Counted from the first letter of the stretch, positions 1 to 8,849 are shown. The stretch: 61,416 bases of DNA from Candidatus Cloacimonadota bacterium (GCA_020532085.1 JAJBAV010000015.1:1-61416); one strand, 5' to 3'. The notes: generated by a model not told the origin, from the letters alone. Program-made: numbers and translations.

Positions 1-11
1 GGTTGAGTCAT
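1..11 (-). CDS. Start of a leftward gene cut by the window edge
   Basis: Only the first codons (Met-Thr-Gln) are inside the window, so no function can be given. The call rests on a minus-strand ATG at 11-9 preceded by a strong ribosome binding site, AAGGAG (23-18), at a spacing of 6 bases, with a candidate promoter further upstream. The gene would be divergent from queC, with the 89-bp palindrome between them. Confidence 0.45.
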
Positions 12-45
12 GATCGTCTCCTTGTCTGTTAGTTTTGTCAAAACC

Positions 46-74
46 ATCAAAACAAAGAGCGGGATCTGGCTCAA
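46..74 (-). promoter_or_regulatory. Candidate promoter of the leftward edge gene
   Basis: On the minus strand a TTGAGC box (74-69) is separated by 17 bases from TTTGAT (51-46), a reasonable sigma-70-type pair. A start near 39 would give a leader of about 28 bases before the ATG at 11. Inferred from sequence only. Confidence 0.4.
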
Positions 75-121
75 CCTTTTTCTTCATCTGGCGTTACCTA
101 TTTTACACCAACCTTTGAGAC

Positions 122-210
122 GCTACCAATATCAATACGGTATCAATACGGAATCAATACGGATTTAATCCGTATTGATTCCGTATTGATACCGTATTGA
201 TATTGGGAGC
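122..210. repeat. 89-bp palindromic repeat, copy 1
   Basis: Arms 122-164 and 168-210 are reverse complements with one mismatch (125 against 207), around a centre TTA at 165-167. Each arm contains three 11-base units, TATCAATACGG, TATCAATACGG and AATCAATACGG. The same element occurs at 48554-48642. No ORF or T tract is attached. The remaining bases, 211-363, hold no gene I can support; there is an isolated TTGACA near 303 without a good -10. The element could be a protein-binding array, a REP/MITE-like mobile palindrome or, if transcribed, a very long hairpin. Confidence 0.9.
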
Positions 211-363
211 CAAGCAGGGCGTACCGCGCAAAATTTAGGCCATAACGCATATCTGATCTTGCTTTGGGGTGACCTGGGCTGGTGGCTTGGGAAAATCCGG
301 ACTTGACACAAAGCGCCCCGCGCGCGAAGGTGAAAAGAAAAAGCGAGCAGTGGGAAGCAAAGG

Positions 364-1032
364 ATGAACAGAGCGATAGTTTTGGTGAGCGGGGGCATGG
401 ACAGTCTGGTAAGCGCCGCAGTGGCCGCGCGGGACTGCAGGGAACTGAGTTTCCTGCACGCGAGTTACGGCCAGCGGACCCAGGCGCGGGAACTGCAGTG
501 CTTTAAGGCGATCAGCGCGCACTACCGGCCCCGCCGCAGCGAGGTGCTGAACTGGGACTGGCTGGCCCGCATCGGCGGCTCGGCTTTGACCGATCCGAAC
601 CAAGAGATACCCACCCAGGGTCCGGGCACGGAGATCCCCACAACTTATGTTCCTTTCCGCAACGCCAATCTGCTCTGCGCGGCCGTGGCCTGGGCCGAAG
701 TGATCGGCGCGGACGCCATCTACATCGGAGCCGTGGAGGAAGACAGCAGCGGCTATCCAGATTGCCGGGAAGTGTTTTTCGAAGCTTTTGAAAAAGTGGT
801 CGCCAGCGGAGGGAAAAATGCCTGGCCGATCCGGATCGTCACGCCGGTGCTGCACCACAGCAAAGCGCAGATCGTGAAGCTGGGGCTGGAGCTGAAAGCG
901 CCGTTCGAACTGAGTTGGAGCTGTTACGCGGACAACATCGCGGCCTGCGGAGTTTGCGCCAGCTGCCGCCTGCGCCTGAAAGCTTTCGCGGAAGCCGGAC
1001 ACAGAGATCCCATCACCTATCGGGAACAATGA
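364..1032 (+). CDS. queC: 7-cyano-7-deazaguanine synthase QueC
   Basis: QueC uses ATP and ammonia to convert 7-carboxy-7-deazaguanine to preQ0, the precursor of queuosine in tRNA. The N-terminal PP-loop is SGGMDS (residues 9-14). Near the C-terminus Cys187, Cys195, Cys198 and Cys201 form the family's zinc-binding set (CGVCASC core). At 222 residues it has the usual length. The ATG is preceded by GCAAAGG. The stop overlaps the ATG of the asparaginase gene (ATGA at 1029-1032), so the two are probably translationally coupled. I saw no preQ1 riboswitch upstream and no other queuosine gene in the window. Confidence 0.93.
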   Translation: MNRAIVLVSGGMDSLVSAAVAARDCRELSFLHASYGQRTQARELQCFKAISAHYRPRRSEVLNWDWLARIGGSALTDPNQEIPTQGPGTEIPTTYVPFRNANLLCAAVAWAEVIGADAIYIGAVEEDSSGYPDCREVFFEAFEKVVASGGKNAWPIRIVTPVLHHSKAQIVKLGLELKAPFELSWSCYADNIAACGVCASCRLRLKAFAEAGHRDPITYREQ

Positions 1033-2024
1033 TGCAACAAGACATGAATAAAAAGAACATCCTGATCATCCTCACCGGAGGCACGATCTCGATGACCTCC
1101 AAGGGCTCGCTGGGAGTGGTTCCCAGCTCTGAATTGGCGGACTTGCTGCGCGAGTTTCCGCAGCTGGACAGCGTGGCCAAAGTGGCCGTGAGTGAACACC
1201 TGAATTTACCCAGCCCCTACATCACCCCGCAGATGATGCTGGAACTGGCCAAGCTGATCGACCTGAAGATCATAGACTACGACGGAGTGGTGATCACGCA
1301 CGGCACGGACACGCTGGAGGAAACAGCCTTTCTTTGCGATCTGGTGCTCACCACGCGCAAACCGGTGGTGTTCACCGCCGCCATGCGCAGCGGCAGCGAC
1401 ATCGGCCTGGACGGTCCGCGCAACATCATCGGGGCCGTGAGAGTGGCATCCCATCACGATTCTGCCGACAAGGGGGTGTTGGTGGTGATGAACGACGAGA
1501 TCCACACCGCCCGGGACGTGGTGAAATCCGATACTGGAAAGGTGGACGCCTTTCGCAGTGTGGGTTACGGCCCGCTGGGCAGCGTGGATCCGGACGCGAT
1601 CGTTTACCACCGCAGCGCGCTGTTTCGGGAAAACGTGTGGACGGACAAGCTGGACACCGCGGTGGACCTGATCAAGGCGGTGGCCGGAATGGATGGAAAA
1701 CACATCCACAGCTCGATCGAGGGCGGCGCCAAGGCCATCGTGATCGAGGCTTTCGGACGCGGAAACCTGCCCCAGAGCCTGATCCCGGACATCCAGGCCG
1801 CGCTGGACAATAACATCCTGGTGGTGATCAGTTCGCGCACTTACACTGGCAGAGTGCTTTCGGAATACGGCTATGAAGGCGGGGGCAAACACCTGGCCGA
1901 CCTTGGCTGCATCCTGGCCGGAGACCTCAAAGGCGTGAAAGTGCGGCTGAAACTGATGACACTTTTCGGCAAGTACAACGATCCGGACGTGGTGAAACGC
2001 TTTTTCATGCAGAGCAGGAATTAG
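1029..2024 (+). CDS. L-asparaginase (bacterial type I/II family)
   Basis: Hydrolyses L-asparagine to aspartate and ammonia. Both family signatures are present: TGGTIS near residue 16, whose second Thr (Thr19) is the expected nucleophile, and HGTDTLEETA with the second catalytic Thr-Asp pair. GLDGPRNI lies further on, as in the family. There is no signal peptide, so a cytoplasmic enzyme is likely. I chose the ATG at 1029 (overlapping the queC stop, GGGA just upstream, giving 331 residues); ATGs at 1032 and 1044 are possible. A longer in-frame extension to 915 lies inside queC and is rejected. It could serve amino-acid fermentation. Ans type I versus II is not settled. Confidence 0.9.
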   Translation: MMQQDMNKKNILIILTGGTISMTSKGSLGVVPSSELADLLREFPQLDSVAKVAVSEHLNLPSPYITPQMMLELAKLIDLKIIDYDGVVITHGTDTLEETAFLCDLVLTTRKPVVFTAAMRSGSDIGLDGPRNIIGAVRVASHHDSADKGVLVVMNDEIHTARDVVKSDTGKVDAFRSVGYGPLGSVDPDAIVYHRSALFRENVWTDKLDTAVDLIKAVAGMDGKHIHSSIEGGAKAIVIEAFGRGNLPQSLIPDIQAALDNNILVVISSRTYTGRVLSEYGYEGGGKHLADLGCILAGDLKGVKVRLKLMTLFGKYNDPDVVKRFFMQSRN

Positions 2025-3137
2025 ATGAAGAGGATCGCGCTGCTGGGGCCGGCGCCGCCTTTCCGGGGCGGGATCTCGCAGTTCGCGCTGATGCTGGCGG
2101 GGGAGTTTCTGCAGGAGGGGTATGACGTGCGGATGTACACTTTTGACCGGCAGTATCCCAAGCTGTTGTTTCCGGGCGGGGAGCAGACCACCAGTTTTGC
2201 CGATCTGCCGGAAATCCCGGTGGAAAGAGTGTTCACACCCTATCTGCCCCAAACCTGGACCAAGGCGGTGGAGCGCATCCGGGAATTTCAACCCGATCTG
2301 CTGATCACATCATATTTCCTGCCCTGGTTCGCGCCCTCCTTTGCCTGGATCTGCAAGCGTTTGCCGAACACGCGCAGGATCTGCCTGGCCCACAACATCG
2401 ATTTCCACGAAAAATGGCCCGGGGCTGATCTGCTTTCCGGAAAATTCTTTCAGCACTGCGAGCGGATCGTGCTGCTTTCCGAGGCCTGTCTCAACGATCT
2501 GAAGCGGAAAATGCCCGAAAGTATCTCTCGCAAAGCCCTGCTGGGCTTTCACCCCATCTACGGCTGTTACGGCACCAGCGAAGGAATGACCACAGCCGAA
2601 GAGCCCAAGCAGCCGACCGCCCTGTTTTTTGGACTGATCAAGGCCTACAAGGGTTTGGATGTACTGCTGGCGGCGCTCAAACAGGCGCGCAGACGCGTTC
2701 CGGACCTGAAGCTGATCGTGGCCGGCGAGGTTTACGGCAAGGCGGCCAAGTATGAACACCTGATCCGCGAATTGGGGCTGAGCGAGGCGGTGGAGGCGCG
2801 TTTCCACTATATAACCGATGACGAGATAGCGGAAGTTTTCGGTAAGGCGCAGGTTTGCGTGCTACCCTATAAAAGCGCCACCCAGAGCGGCGTGATCGCC
2901 ACCGCCTACAGTTTTCAGATGCCGGTGATCGCCTCGGATGTGGGCGGTTTGAGCGAATACATCAGCGAGGGAGACACCGGTTTGCTGGTGCCGCCGAACA
3001 ACCCGGAAGCCCTGGCCGCAGCTTTGATCCGCTTTTTCGAAGAAGAGGATTTGCGCGCGCGCATGAGCGCAAGCATTCCTTCCTACATAGAGAAGTTTTC
3101 CTGGCCGAAACTGGCCGCCCTGATCCTGGAAGCCTGA
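2025..3137 (+). CDS. GT4-family glycosyltransferase
   Basis: A 370-residue GT-B glycosyltransferase. The N-terminal acceptor domain begins with a Rossmann strand and a Gly-rich turn (PPFRGGISQF, residues 11-20). The C-terminal half has the nucleotide-sugar features of GT4: FFGLIKAYKGLDVLL, a central VAGEVYG, VLPYKSATQSGV and the PVIASDVGGLSEYI segment that normally carries the EX7E donor-binding glutamates. It starts directly after the asparaginase stop and overlaps the next glycosyltransferase, so the pair probably acts together on a surface glycan or glycolipid. Donor and acceptor cannot be read from sequence. Confidence 0.88.
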   Translation: MKRIALLGPAPPFRGGISQFALMLAGEFLQEGYDVRMYTFDRQYPKLLFPGGEQTTSFADLPEIPVERVFTPYLPQTWTKAVERIREFQPDLLITSYFLPWFAPSFAWICKRLPNTRRICLAHNIDFHEKWPGADLLSGKFFQHCERIVLLSEACLNDLKRKMPESISRKALLGFHPIYGCYGTSEGMTTAEEPKQPTALFFGLIKAYKGLDVLLAALKQARRRVPDLKLIVAGEVYGKAAKYEHLIRELGLSEAVEARFHYITDDEIAEVFGKAQVCVLPYKSATQSGVIATAYSFQMPVIASDVGGLSEYISEGDTGLLVPPNNPEALAAALIRFFEEEDLRARMSASIPSYIEKFSWPKLAALILEA

Positions 3138-4414
3138 TGCGGATATTGCTGATCAGCTACTACTTTCCGCCCTGCGGCGGCGCGGCCGTGCAGAGATGGC
3201 ACAAATGGCTGCCCGTGCTGGTGGAAAGCGGATTTGAGGTAACCGTGCTGACCACCGCGAACGGAGACTATCCGGTGCTGGACCCCAGCCTGGAACAGGA
3301 GATCCCGCCCCAGGTGAAAGTGTTGCGCAGCGGCGCGCCCAGCCCAGCCAAGCTCTGGAAAGCGATCTTCGGGCAGCGGAGTTCCGTGCCCTACGGCGAT
3401 CTCAGCAGCGGCAGGAACGCGGGTTTTTTGCAAAAGGCGTTGATCTGGGCGAGGCTGAACCTGATCATCCCGGACGCCCGTAAATACTGGAATACCTCCG
3501 CGCTAAAGGCCGCGATGGCTTTTTTGCGCGAGCATCCCGTCGATGCCGTGATCACCACCGGCCCGCCCCACTCCACGCATTTGACCGGTCTGGAGCTGAA
3601 AAAGCGGCACCGGATCAGATGGATCGCCGACTGGCGTGACCCCTGGAGCACGGTGTACTATCTGAAACTGAATCCCCCAGCCGGCTGGAGCAGACGCCGG
3701 CACCGCGCCCTGGAACGCAAGGTGGCGCAGTCGGCGGATTTGAACATCGTGATCTCCAACCATCTGGCAGAGCAGCTTCCGAGCTCCAACACCGTGGTGA
3801 TCCGCAACGGCTACGACGCCGGCAAATTCGTTACCAAAGGCCCGGACGAGAAAACAGGGTTTAAGAAGTTCAGGATCAAGTATGTGGGCAACCTCACCGC
3901 GGGCCAGAAACTGGCGGAAGCGGCCAGCATGATCGGGAAAGCCTTTCCGGACGGAGATTTCGAGCTGATCTGCGTGGGCGGCAAGGTGGACGCAGAACAG
4001 CAGAGGCGCCTGGATGAAGATATACCCGGAAGCTTTTTCCGCAAAGATTTTGTGCCGCATCAGCAGGCTTTGGAGGAAATGGCGGACTGCGAGCTGCTGC
4101 TGCTGCTGATCAACTACTATGAGGGTTTCGAGGGCATGCTCACCACCAAGCTCTATGAATACATCGCCTCCGGCACGATGATCTTCTGCCTGGGTCCGCA
4201 CGGCGGCGAAGCCGAGGAGCTGATCAAGCTTTACAGGGCCGGGGTCTGTTTCGACCTCCGCGAAGATGCCGCCGCGGTGAAATTTCTGGCCGCTCAGCGG
4301 GACGCCTGGAAAGCCGGCAAGAGCCTTAAGAACCAGACAGATACAAGCGAACTGAGCGCGCAGAACCAGGCCGCGAAACTGATATCGGCCCTAAAGGCAG
4401 AGAAAAAGAGTTGA
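3137..4414 (+). CDS. GT4-like glycosyltransferase
   Basis: A 425-residue GT-B protein starting with MRILLISYYFPPCGG, the common opening of GT4 enzymes. It has an internal DWRDPW motif (around residue 168) seen in capsule/LPS glycosyltransferases, a central VIRNGYD hinge and a C-terminal donor domain with a TTKLYEYIASG segment. The start overlaps the stop of the preceding glycosyltransferase (TGATG at 3135-3139). It closes the queC-led gene group; the rpsT promoter overlaps its last codons. The substrate is unknown. Confidence 0.85.
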   Translation: MRILLISYYFPPCGGAAVQRWHKWLPVLVESGFEVTVLTTANGDYPVLDPSLEQEIPPQVKVLRSGAPSPAKLWKAIFGQRSSVPYGDLSSGRNAGFLQKALIWARLNLIIPDARKYWNTSALKAAMAFLREHPVDAVITTGPPHSTHLTGLELKKRHRIRWIADWRDPWSTVYYLKLNPPAGWSRRRHRALERKVAQSADLNIVISNHLAEQLPSSNTVVIRNGYDAGKFVTKGPDEKTGFKKFRIKYVGNLTAGQKLAEAASMIGKAFPDGDFELICVGGKVDAEQQRRLDEDIPGSFFRKDFVPHQQALEEMADCELLLLLINYYEGFEGMLTTKLYEYIASGTMIFCLGPHGGEAEELIKLYRAGVCFDLREDAAAVKFLAAQRDAWKAGKSLKNQTDTSELSAQNQAAKLISALKAEKKS

Positions 4415-4437
4415 CAGAAAAAGGCCTCATTTATTTT
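4411..4437 (+). promoter_or_regulatory. Candidate rpsT promoter
   Basis: TTGACA (4411-4416) and TATTTT (4432-4437) are 15 bases apart, overlapping the stop of the upstream glycosyltransferase gene and about 35 bases before the rpsT start. The short spacer lowers confidence. Confidence 0.45.
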
Positions 4438-4471
4438 GGATTCATACGATTAACAAAACCAGAGGTTTAAA

Positions 4472-4735
4472 ATGCCCCAACACAAGTCCCCCATTAAAAG
4501 AATGAAGACCGACGCCAAGCGTCAGGCCCGCAACAACTATGTGAAACGCACCCTGAGGACCCTGGACAAGCAGATCCGCACAGACATGACCCCGGAAGAA
4601 AAGGAAAATCTGCTGAACAAAGTCTATTCCCAGCTGGACAAAGCCGCCAAGAAAGGCGTGATCCACAAACGCACCGCCTCCCGCCGCAAAGCGCGCGTGG
4701 CCGCCCTCGTCAGCAAGGACAATTCCAAAGACTGA
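4472..4735 (+). CDS. rpsT: 30S ribosomal protein S20
   Basis: An 87-residue, very basic protein that binds 16S rRNA early in 30S assembly. The typical S20 opening (PQHKSPIKRMKTDAKRQARN) and the C-terminal KKGVIHKRTASRRKAR segment are present, in the all-helical three-helix pattern. The start has AGAGG upstream. It is flanked by its own candidate promoter and a GC-rich hairpin (4757-4781), so it is probably a single-gene unit. Confidence 0.96.
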   Translation: MPQHKSPIKRMKTDAKRQARNNYVKRTLRTLDKQIRTDMTPEEKENLLNKVYSQLDKAAKKGVIHKRTASRRKARVAALVSKDNSKD

Positions 4736-4756
4736 TCCGGCCGCGATCCAGGCCGG

Positions 4757-4781
4757 AAAGCCCGGCCGCCAGCCGGGCTTT
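4757..4781 (+). terminator. Hairpin terminator after rpsT
   Basis: A perfect 10-bp stem (AAAGCCCGGC / GCCGGGCTTT) with a 5-base loop. The U tract is only the three T of the stem, so termination may be partial. A second small hairpin, GGGAGGGA-GTT-TCCCTCCC (4791-4809), follows directly before mtgA. Confidence 0.6.
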
Positions 4782-4826
4782 GAACATCAGGGGAGGGAGT
4801 TTCCCTCCCGCAAATCCGCATAACAG

Positions 4827-5498
4827 ATGAAGCGCAAGCGTAACTGGCTGGTCCGCCTCCTGCGCGTCATCCTCTTTGCCCACCTGGGTTTCTGGGCGAT
4901 CATCGCCATTTTCTGCCTACTCTACAGCTTCATCAACCCACCCCTCACCCCGCTGATGCTGCAGCGCCTGCTGGTGCGCGGATACGACTGGCACAAGCGT
5001 GAATACATCGAGCTGGAGGACATTCCCCAGCGCACGGTGAAGATGACCATTTCCCTGGAAGACGCCAATTATTACGAGCATTTCGGTTTCGAGTGGGACA
5101 TGATCCAAAAAGCGTGGAAGCGCAACCAGCAAGACGGTGAGATCCGCTTCGGGGCAAGCACCATCAGCAACCAGGTGGCCAGAACCATCTTCCTGACCAC
5201 AGACCGCAACTATCTGCGCAAGTATCTGGAGGCGCAGGTGACGCTGCTGATGGAAGCGCTGATGAGCAAGGACAGGATGCTGGAACTGTATCTGAACTAT
5301 GTGGAATGGGGCCAGGGCATCTACGGCATCGAGACTGCCGCGCTTCACTATTACGGCAGAAGTTGCCCGGAGCTGAGCAAAGACCAGGCGATGCGGCTGA
5401 TCAGCATTCTCAGCAATCCGGTGGACTTCAGCCCCCAAACCTACAGCAGCTCGCGCTCCGCGCGGCAGCGTTACCGGATGCTGCAAAGATACTATTAA
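4827..5498 (+). CDS. mtgA: Monofunctional peptidoglycan transglycosylase
   Basis: A GT51 enzyme that polymerises lipid II into glycan strands at the inner membrane. One N-terminal membrane helix (residues 14-36) is followed by the GT51 domain with SLEDANYYEHFGF carrying the catalytic Glu78, the GASTISNQVARTIFL segment, and EAQVTLLMEALMSKDRMLELYLN plus the second conserved Glu region VEWGQGIYGIETAA. There is no transpeptidase domain; 223 residues is the usual MtgA size. The DUF2851 gene starts 10 bases downstream and is probably cotranscribed. Confidence 0.92.
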   Translation: MKRKRNWLVRLLRVILFAHLGFWAIIAIFCLLYSFINPPLTPLMLQRLLVRGYDWHKREYIELEDIPQRTVKMTISLEDANYYEHFGFEWDMIQKAWKRNQQDGEIRFGASTISNQVARTIFLTTDRNYLRKYLEAQVTLLMEALMSKDRMLELYLNYVEWGQGIYGIETAALHYYGRSCPELSKDQAMRLISILSNPVDFSPQTYSSSRSARQRYRMLQRYY

Positions 5499-5507
5499 AA
5501 GGCATTC

Positions 5508-6800
5508 GTGGAAGAGAAATTCCTCTATCACATCTGGGACGCGGGGCATCTGCTGACACCGCTGAAAACAGTGAGCGGCAAAAACGTTCAGGTGAGCTAC
5601 CAGGGACAATTCAACACAGCCAGGGGCCCGGATTTCCGCAACGTGATCGTGAACCTGGACGGCGAGATCCTGCGCGGAGACGTGGAGATCCAAGTGAACA
5701 GCTACGACTGGACCGCGCACGAGCACCACGAGGATGTTTATTACAACAACGTGATCCTGCACGTGGTGATGAACGCCGGCCTGCAAAAATACACGATCAA
5801 GGAAAACGGCGAGGCGATCGAGATCCTGGAACTGAAAAGCCAGGTGAGCGACGAGATCCGCAAGCTGCTTCAAACGCCGGAAACCGCTTCCGAGGAAGAA
5901 CGCAGCACCTACTGTGACCTGCTCTCCGCGGTGGATAATGACACTTTGGAAAGCATCCTCAGCGCCTGGGGCCTGCGGCGCTTCAAAAACAAGGCCCGGC
6001 GTTTCAGCGCGGCCCTGTTGCTGAGCGATTTTGACCAAGTGCTGTACGAAGGCATGATGGAAGCGCTGGGCTACGACAAGAACAAGCACAACCTGCTCAG
6101 CCTGGCGCAGGCGATCCCTCTGAACGACATCCGCGCCTGGCAGCGCGAAGGCCTCAGCGCTTTGGAACTGGTGGCGATCCTGTGCTGCAGCAGCGGCCTG
6201 CTCGAGCGTTGCGCCAAGCAACTGGACGCAAGGCTGGCCCAGCTTCTCACCCAGGCTTACGAGCGGCAATCCTTCTTCGCGCGGCGGCTGCAGATCGACT
6301 GGCAGCTGTTCCGCATCCGTCCGCTCAGCCATCCGCTTTACCGCATTTTCGCCATGGCCAGTTTGATCCATAAAACCTCGGAACAGGGGCTGATGGAGTT
6401 TTTCAGGGAAAGGGTGCTGGCGGACAAGACGGACGGCAAAAAAATTTTTCAGGCCTTTGCCGGGATCTTTGCCGACGCCGCTTTACCGGGCACTGAAAGA
6501 CTGCCCCGGCCGGGAAAAGGACTGGTGGGCAACATCTATGTGAACATCTTCCTGCCGGTGAGCTACATGTATTGTGAAAAGCACTCCGACACCGAGACCC
6601 GGGAACGGATCATCCGCTACTACAGTGAATTCCCCGCCTTGCAGGAAAACCACGTGACCCGCTTCATGTGCCGCTACCTAAGCCCCGCGCATATGCGGGC
6701 CGTGAACCGCAAAACCTTGCTGCAGCAAGGACTGATGGAGATCTTTCATCGCTACTGCCGCCATCATCTCTGCGCCGAATGCCAGGCGGCCAAGCCTTGA
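5508..6800 (+). CDS. DUF2851 family protein
   Basis: A 430-residue cytoplasmic protein that I assign to DUF2851, a family common in Bacteroidetes and relatives with no established function. The recognisable region is the N-terminal segment with FLYHIWDAGHL and the run of conserved acidic and aromatic residues around DVEIQVNSYDWTAHEHHEDV (residues about 61-80), which looks like a PD-(D/E)XK-type active-site region, although that is inference. The C-terminus has a CR(HH)LCAEC pair of cysteines. Translation starts at GTG 5508, with AAAAGG five bases upstream. Confidence 0.82.
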   Translation: MEEKFLYHIWDAGHLLTPLKTVSGKNVQVSYQGQFNTARGPDFRNVIVNLDGEILRGDVEIQVNSYDWTAHEHHEDVYYNNVILHVVMNAGLQKYTIKENGEAIEILELKSQVSDEIRKLLQTPETASEEERSTYCDLLSAVDNDTLESILSAWGLRRFKNKARRFSAALLLSDFDQVLYEGMMEALGYDKNKHNLLSLAQAIPLNDIRAWQREGLSALELVAILCCSSGLLERCAKQLDARLAQLLTQAYERQSFFARRLQIDWQLFRIRPLSHPLYRIFAMASLIHKTSEQGLMEFFRERVLADKTDGKKIFQAFAGIFADAALPGTERLPRPGKGLVGNIYVNIFLPVSYMYCEKHSDTETRERIIRYYSEFPALQENHVTRFMCRYLSPAHMRAVNRKTLLQQGLMEIFHRYCRHHLCAECQAAKP

Positions 6801-6944
6801 GGCCGTAAAATGCGACAGCATGAATTTTTGATTGACATTCAGGCGGCGCGCGCCAAGGGTGGAACCACCCTCCGTGAACCCCAGAAAGCCATGCCGGACA
6901 AGCGACAAGCCGGCAACAACCATAATTGAATCGAGGAACTTGAG

Positions 6945-7721
6945 ATGAAGAAACTGCTGATCGTTTTGCTGGCCTTCGTGGCCGCGCTAACCGGAGTTTC
7001 CTGCAACAGGGAAAAGAACAAACTGCCCGACGGCACGGATAAAGTATCGGAATACAACGCCATCCCGTCGTTCAAGGCCGTGTTTTTGGCTCTGGACAAA
7101 GTGGAGCCGGGCGATCTGGACTCGCTCAAGCCAACCGAGTACAACCTGACCCAGCAAGACACTCTGCTTTCCGCCTTCGTTTGGGGCTCTCTGGTGGCAG
7201 ACGCCCAGCTGGCCGTGTCCGGCAGAAATTCGGCCTGGCTGAATTCCATCCTGGCCCAGCTGAAATCCCTGGCGCCGGAGATGCACAGGCAGACGGATTT
7301 GGTGGCCAAACTTGAGCAAAGCGTGAAGCCGCTGCTGGCCTCAGGCGATTGGGAGCAGACGGAACAGCTTTTTTATGACCTGCAAACAACCACGGACCAA
7401 ACCCTGATGGATCAAAACCGCTGGAACGCCTACACGCTGGCTGCCCTGGGCAGTTGGACCCAGTCCGTGAACCAGATCGGCGGCCTGATCGCCAAAAACT
7501 ACAGCACCGAGAAATCCCTGGTGCTGAAATCCCCCGCCTGGGAAAGCCTGGCCGACAATCTGCTGCTGCTGGATTCACCCCGGCTAACGCCAGCCTTCAC
7601 CCAGGCCCAGGAACTGCGGGACATGATGAATTCCGCGGGGCAAAATGCCTTCACTCCAGAGCAGGTGGCAGCCATCGTTGCGGCCACGGACTCCATCCGG
7701 CTGAGTTTGAGCACTCCCTGA
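6945..7721 (+). CDS. Predicted lipoprotein, first gene of a membrane-protein operon
   Basis: I do not recognise a family. The 258-residue product has a lipoprotein signal peptide with lipobox TGVSC (Cys at residue 20), so it should be lipid-anchored on the periplasmic side. The rest is mostly helical with no clear repeats. GAGGAACTTGAG precedes the ATG. It lies 13 bases upstream of the DUF6754-like gene and heads a run of five envelope genes, so it may be a subunit or assembly factor of the same complex. The 144 bases before it contain a TTGACA near 6832 but no convincing -10. Confidence 0.75.
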   Translation: MKKLLIVLLAFVAALTGVSCNREKNKLPDGTDKVSEYNAIPSFKAVFLALDKVEPGDLDSLKPTEYNLTQQDTLLSAFVWGSLVADAQLAVSGRNSAWLNSILAQLKSLAPEMHRQTDLVAKLEQSVKPLLASGDWEQTEQLFYDLQTTTDQTLMDQNRWNAYTLAALGSWTQSVNQIGGLIAKNYSTEKSLVLKSPAWESLADNLLLLDSPRLTPAFTQAQELRDMMNSAGQNAFTPEQVAAIVAATDSIRLSLSTP

Positions 7722-7734
7722 AAAGGAAACTGAT

Positions 7735-8847
7735 ATGAAAAAAACACTCACGGGCCTGCTGCTGGCGCTGCTGGCCTGCGTGCTGACCGCGGCCGCGGAG
7801 CAGCCCGCTTTTTCCGTGCAAGACAATCCCTGGGATGACGGGACGTCGGTGCTGGTGAAATGGGACCTGGCTACTGGCGCGGATTCCCTGAGCCTGCAAA
7901 AAGCCGATTCCCTGGGCGTCTTTCAAGAGATATTCAAAGAGTTCGCGCAGACCGGCCAGTACACCGATTCCAGCCTGGAGATCGGCAAGGATTTTCGCTA
8001 TCGCCTTGTTGCCTACAACCAGGCACGTGGCGACAGCCTGGTTTATCAAGGTTCCGCGCGCACCAAGGCCCAGTGGTTCGACATGAACAAGCTTTCGTTG
8101 CTGATCCTGCTGGTGCTGATCTGCGGCGCCATCCTCTATTACATCTTTTCCGCCCGGCGGGGCAAAGACCTGTTCATCCGCCGCATCAGCGGCCTGGACA
8201 GCATGGACGAGGCGATCGGCCGCGCCACTGAAAAGGGCAGGCCAATCCTCTTTGTGCCCGGCATCAGCGATCTGGGCGACATCCAAACCATCGCCGCGCT
8301 GAACATCCTCAGCCACCTGGCCTATAAATCCGCGGAATACGGAACCGAACTGCTGGTGCCCTGCCGTTTCTCGATGGTGCTTTCCGCCGCCCGCGAAACG
8401 GTGAAAGAGGCCTACCTGAAAGCGGGAAAACCGGATGCCTACCGCGAGGACAAGGTTTTTTACGTTACCGACGACCAGTTTGGCTTTGTGGCCGGCGTGG
8501 ACGGCATCATGCTGCGCGAACAGCCCGCGGCGAACTTCTTCCTGGGCGCTTTTTGGGCTGAATCGCTGATCCTCACAGAGACCGGTTTTGGCACCGGGGC
8601 CATCCAGACAGCCGGGACCGGCCAGCCGCACCAGATCCCGTTCTTCGTGGTCTCCTGCGACTACACGCTGATCGGCGAGGAACTTTACGCCGCCTCGGCC
8701 TACATTTCCCGCGACCCCCAGCAACTCGGCAGCCTCAAGGGCCACGATTTTGGCAAGCTGCTGGTGATCCTGCTGGTGTTGGCCGGAGTGGTGATGGAGA
8801 TCATCGGGGCAGGCTGGTTCAAGCAATTCTTTGAAGGAGGCAGTTGA
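7735..8847 (+). CDS. DUF6754-like membrane protein with Fn3-like ectodomain
   Basis: A 370-residue protein with a signal peptide (1-21), a beta-rich Fn3-like extracytoplasmic domain (about 22-112), a membrane helix (120-139), a large alpha/beta domain (about 145-335) and a C-terminal membrane helix (about 341-359). The alpha/beta domain has RPILFVPGISDLGD, SHLAYKSAEYGTELLVP and FYVTDDQFGFVAGVDGIM. From memory this matches the uncharacterised DUF6754 family, whose members sit in similar gene strings; the assignment should be checked. The stop falls 2 bases before the ATG of the next gene, indicating coupled expression. Confidence 0.72.
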   Translation: MKKTLTGLLLALLACVLTAAAEQPAFSVQDNPWDDGTSVLVKWDLATGADSLSLQKADSLGVFQEIFKEFAQTGQYTDSSLEIGKDFRYRLVAYNQARGDSLVYQGSARTKAQWFDMNKLSLLILLVLICGAILYYIFSARRGKDLFIRRISGLDSMDEAIGRATEKGRPILFVPGISDLGDIQTIAALNILSHLAYKSAEYGTELLVPCRFSMVLSAARETVKEAYLKAGKPDAYREDKVFYVTDDQFGFVAGVDGIMLREQPAANFFLGAFWAESLILTETGFGTGAIQTAGTGQPHQIPFFVVSCDYTLIGEELYAASAYISRDPQQLGSLKGHDFGKLLVILLVLAGVVMEIIGAGWFKQFFEGGS

Positions 8848-8849
8848 AC

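Noticed and set aside
122-210. CRISPR-like array
   Set aside because: The 11-base units are adjacent with no spacers and are arranged as one palindrome; no cas genes are present.
211-363. preQ1 riboswitch before queC
   Set aside because: I could not find the short pseudoknot pattern of preQ1-I, nor other conserved structure in the leader.
4791-4809. Small hairpin before mtgA as a regulatory element
   Set aside because: GGGAGGGA-GTT-TCCCTCCC is short and not repeated elsewhere in the window; there is too little evidence for a separate claim.
6832-6860. Promoter before the lipoprotein gene
   Set aside because: TTGACA is present, but the expected -10 region is GC-only, so it is not supported.
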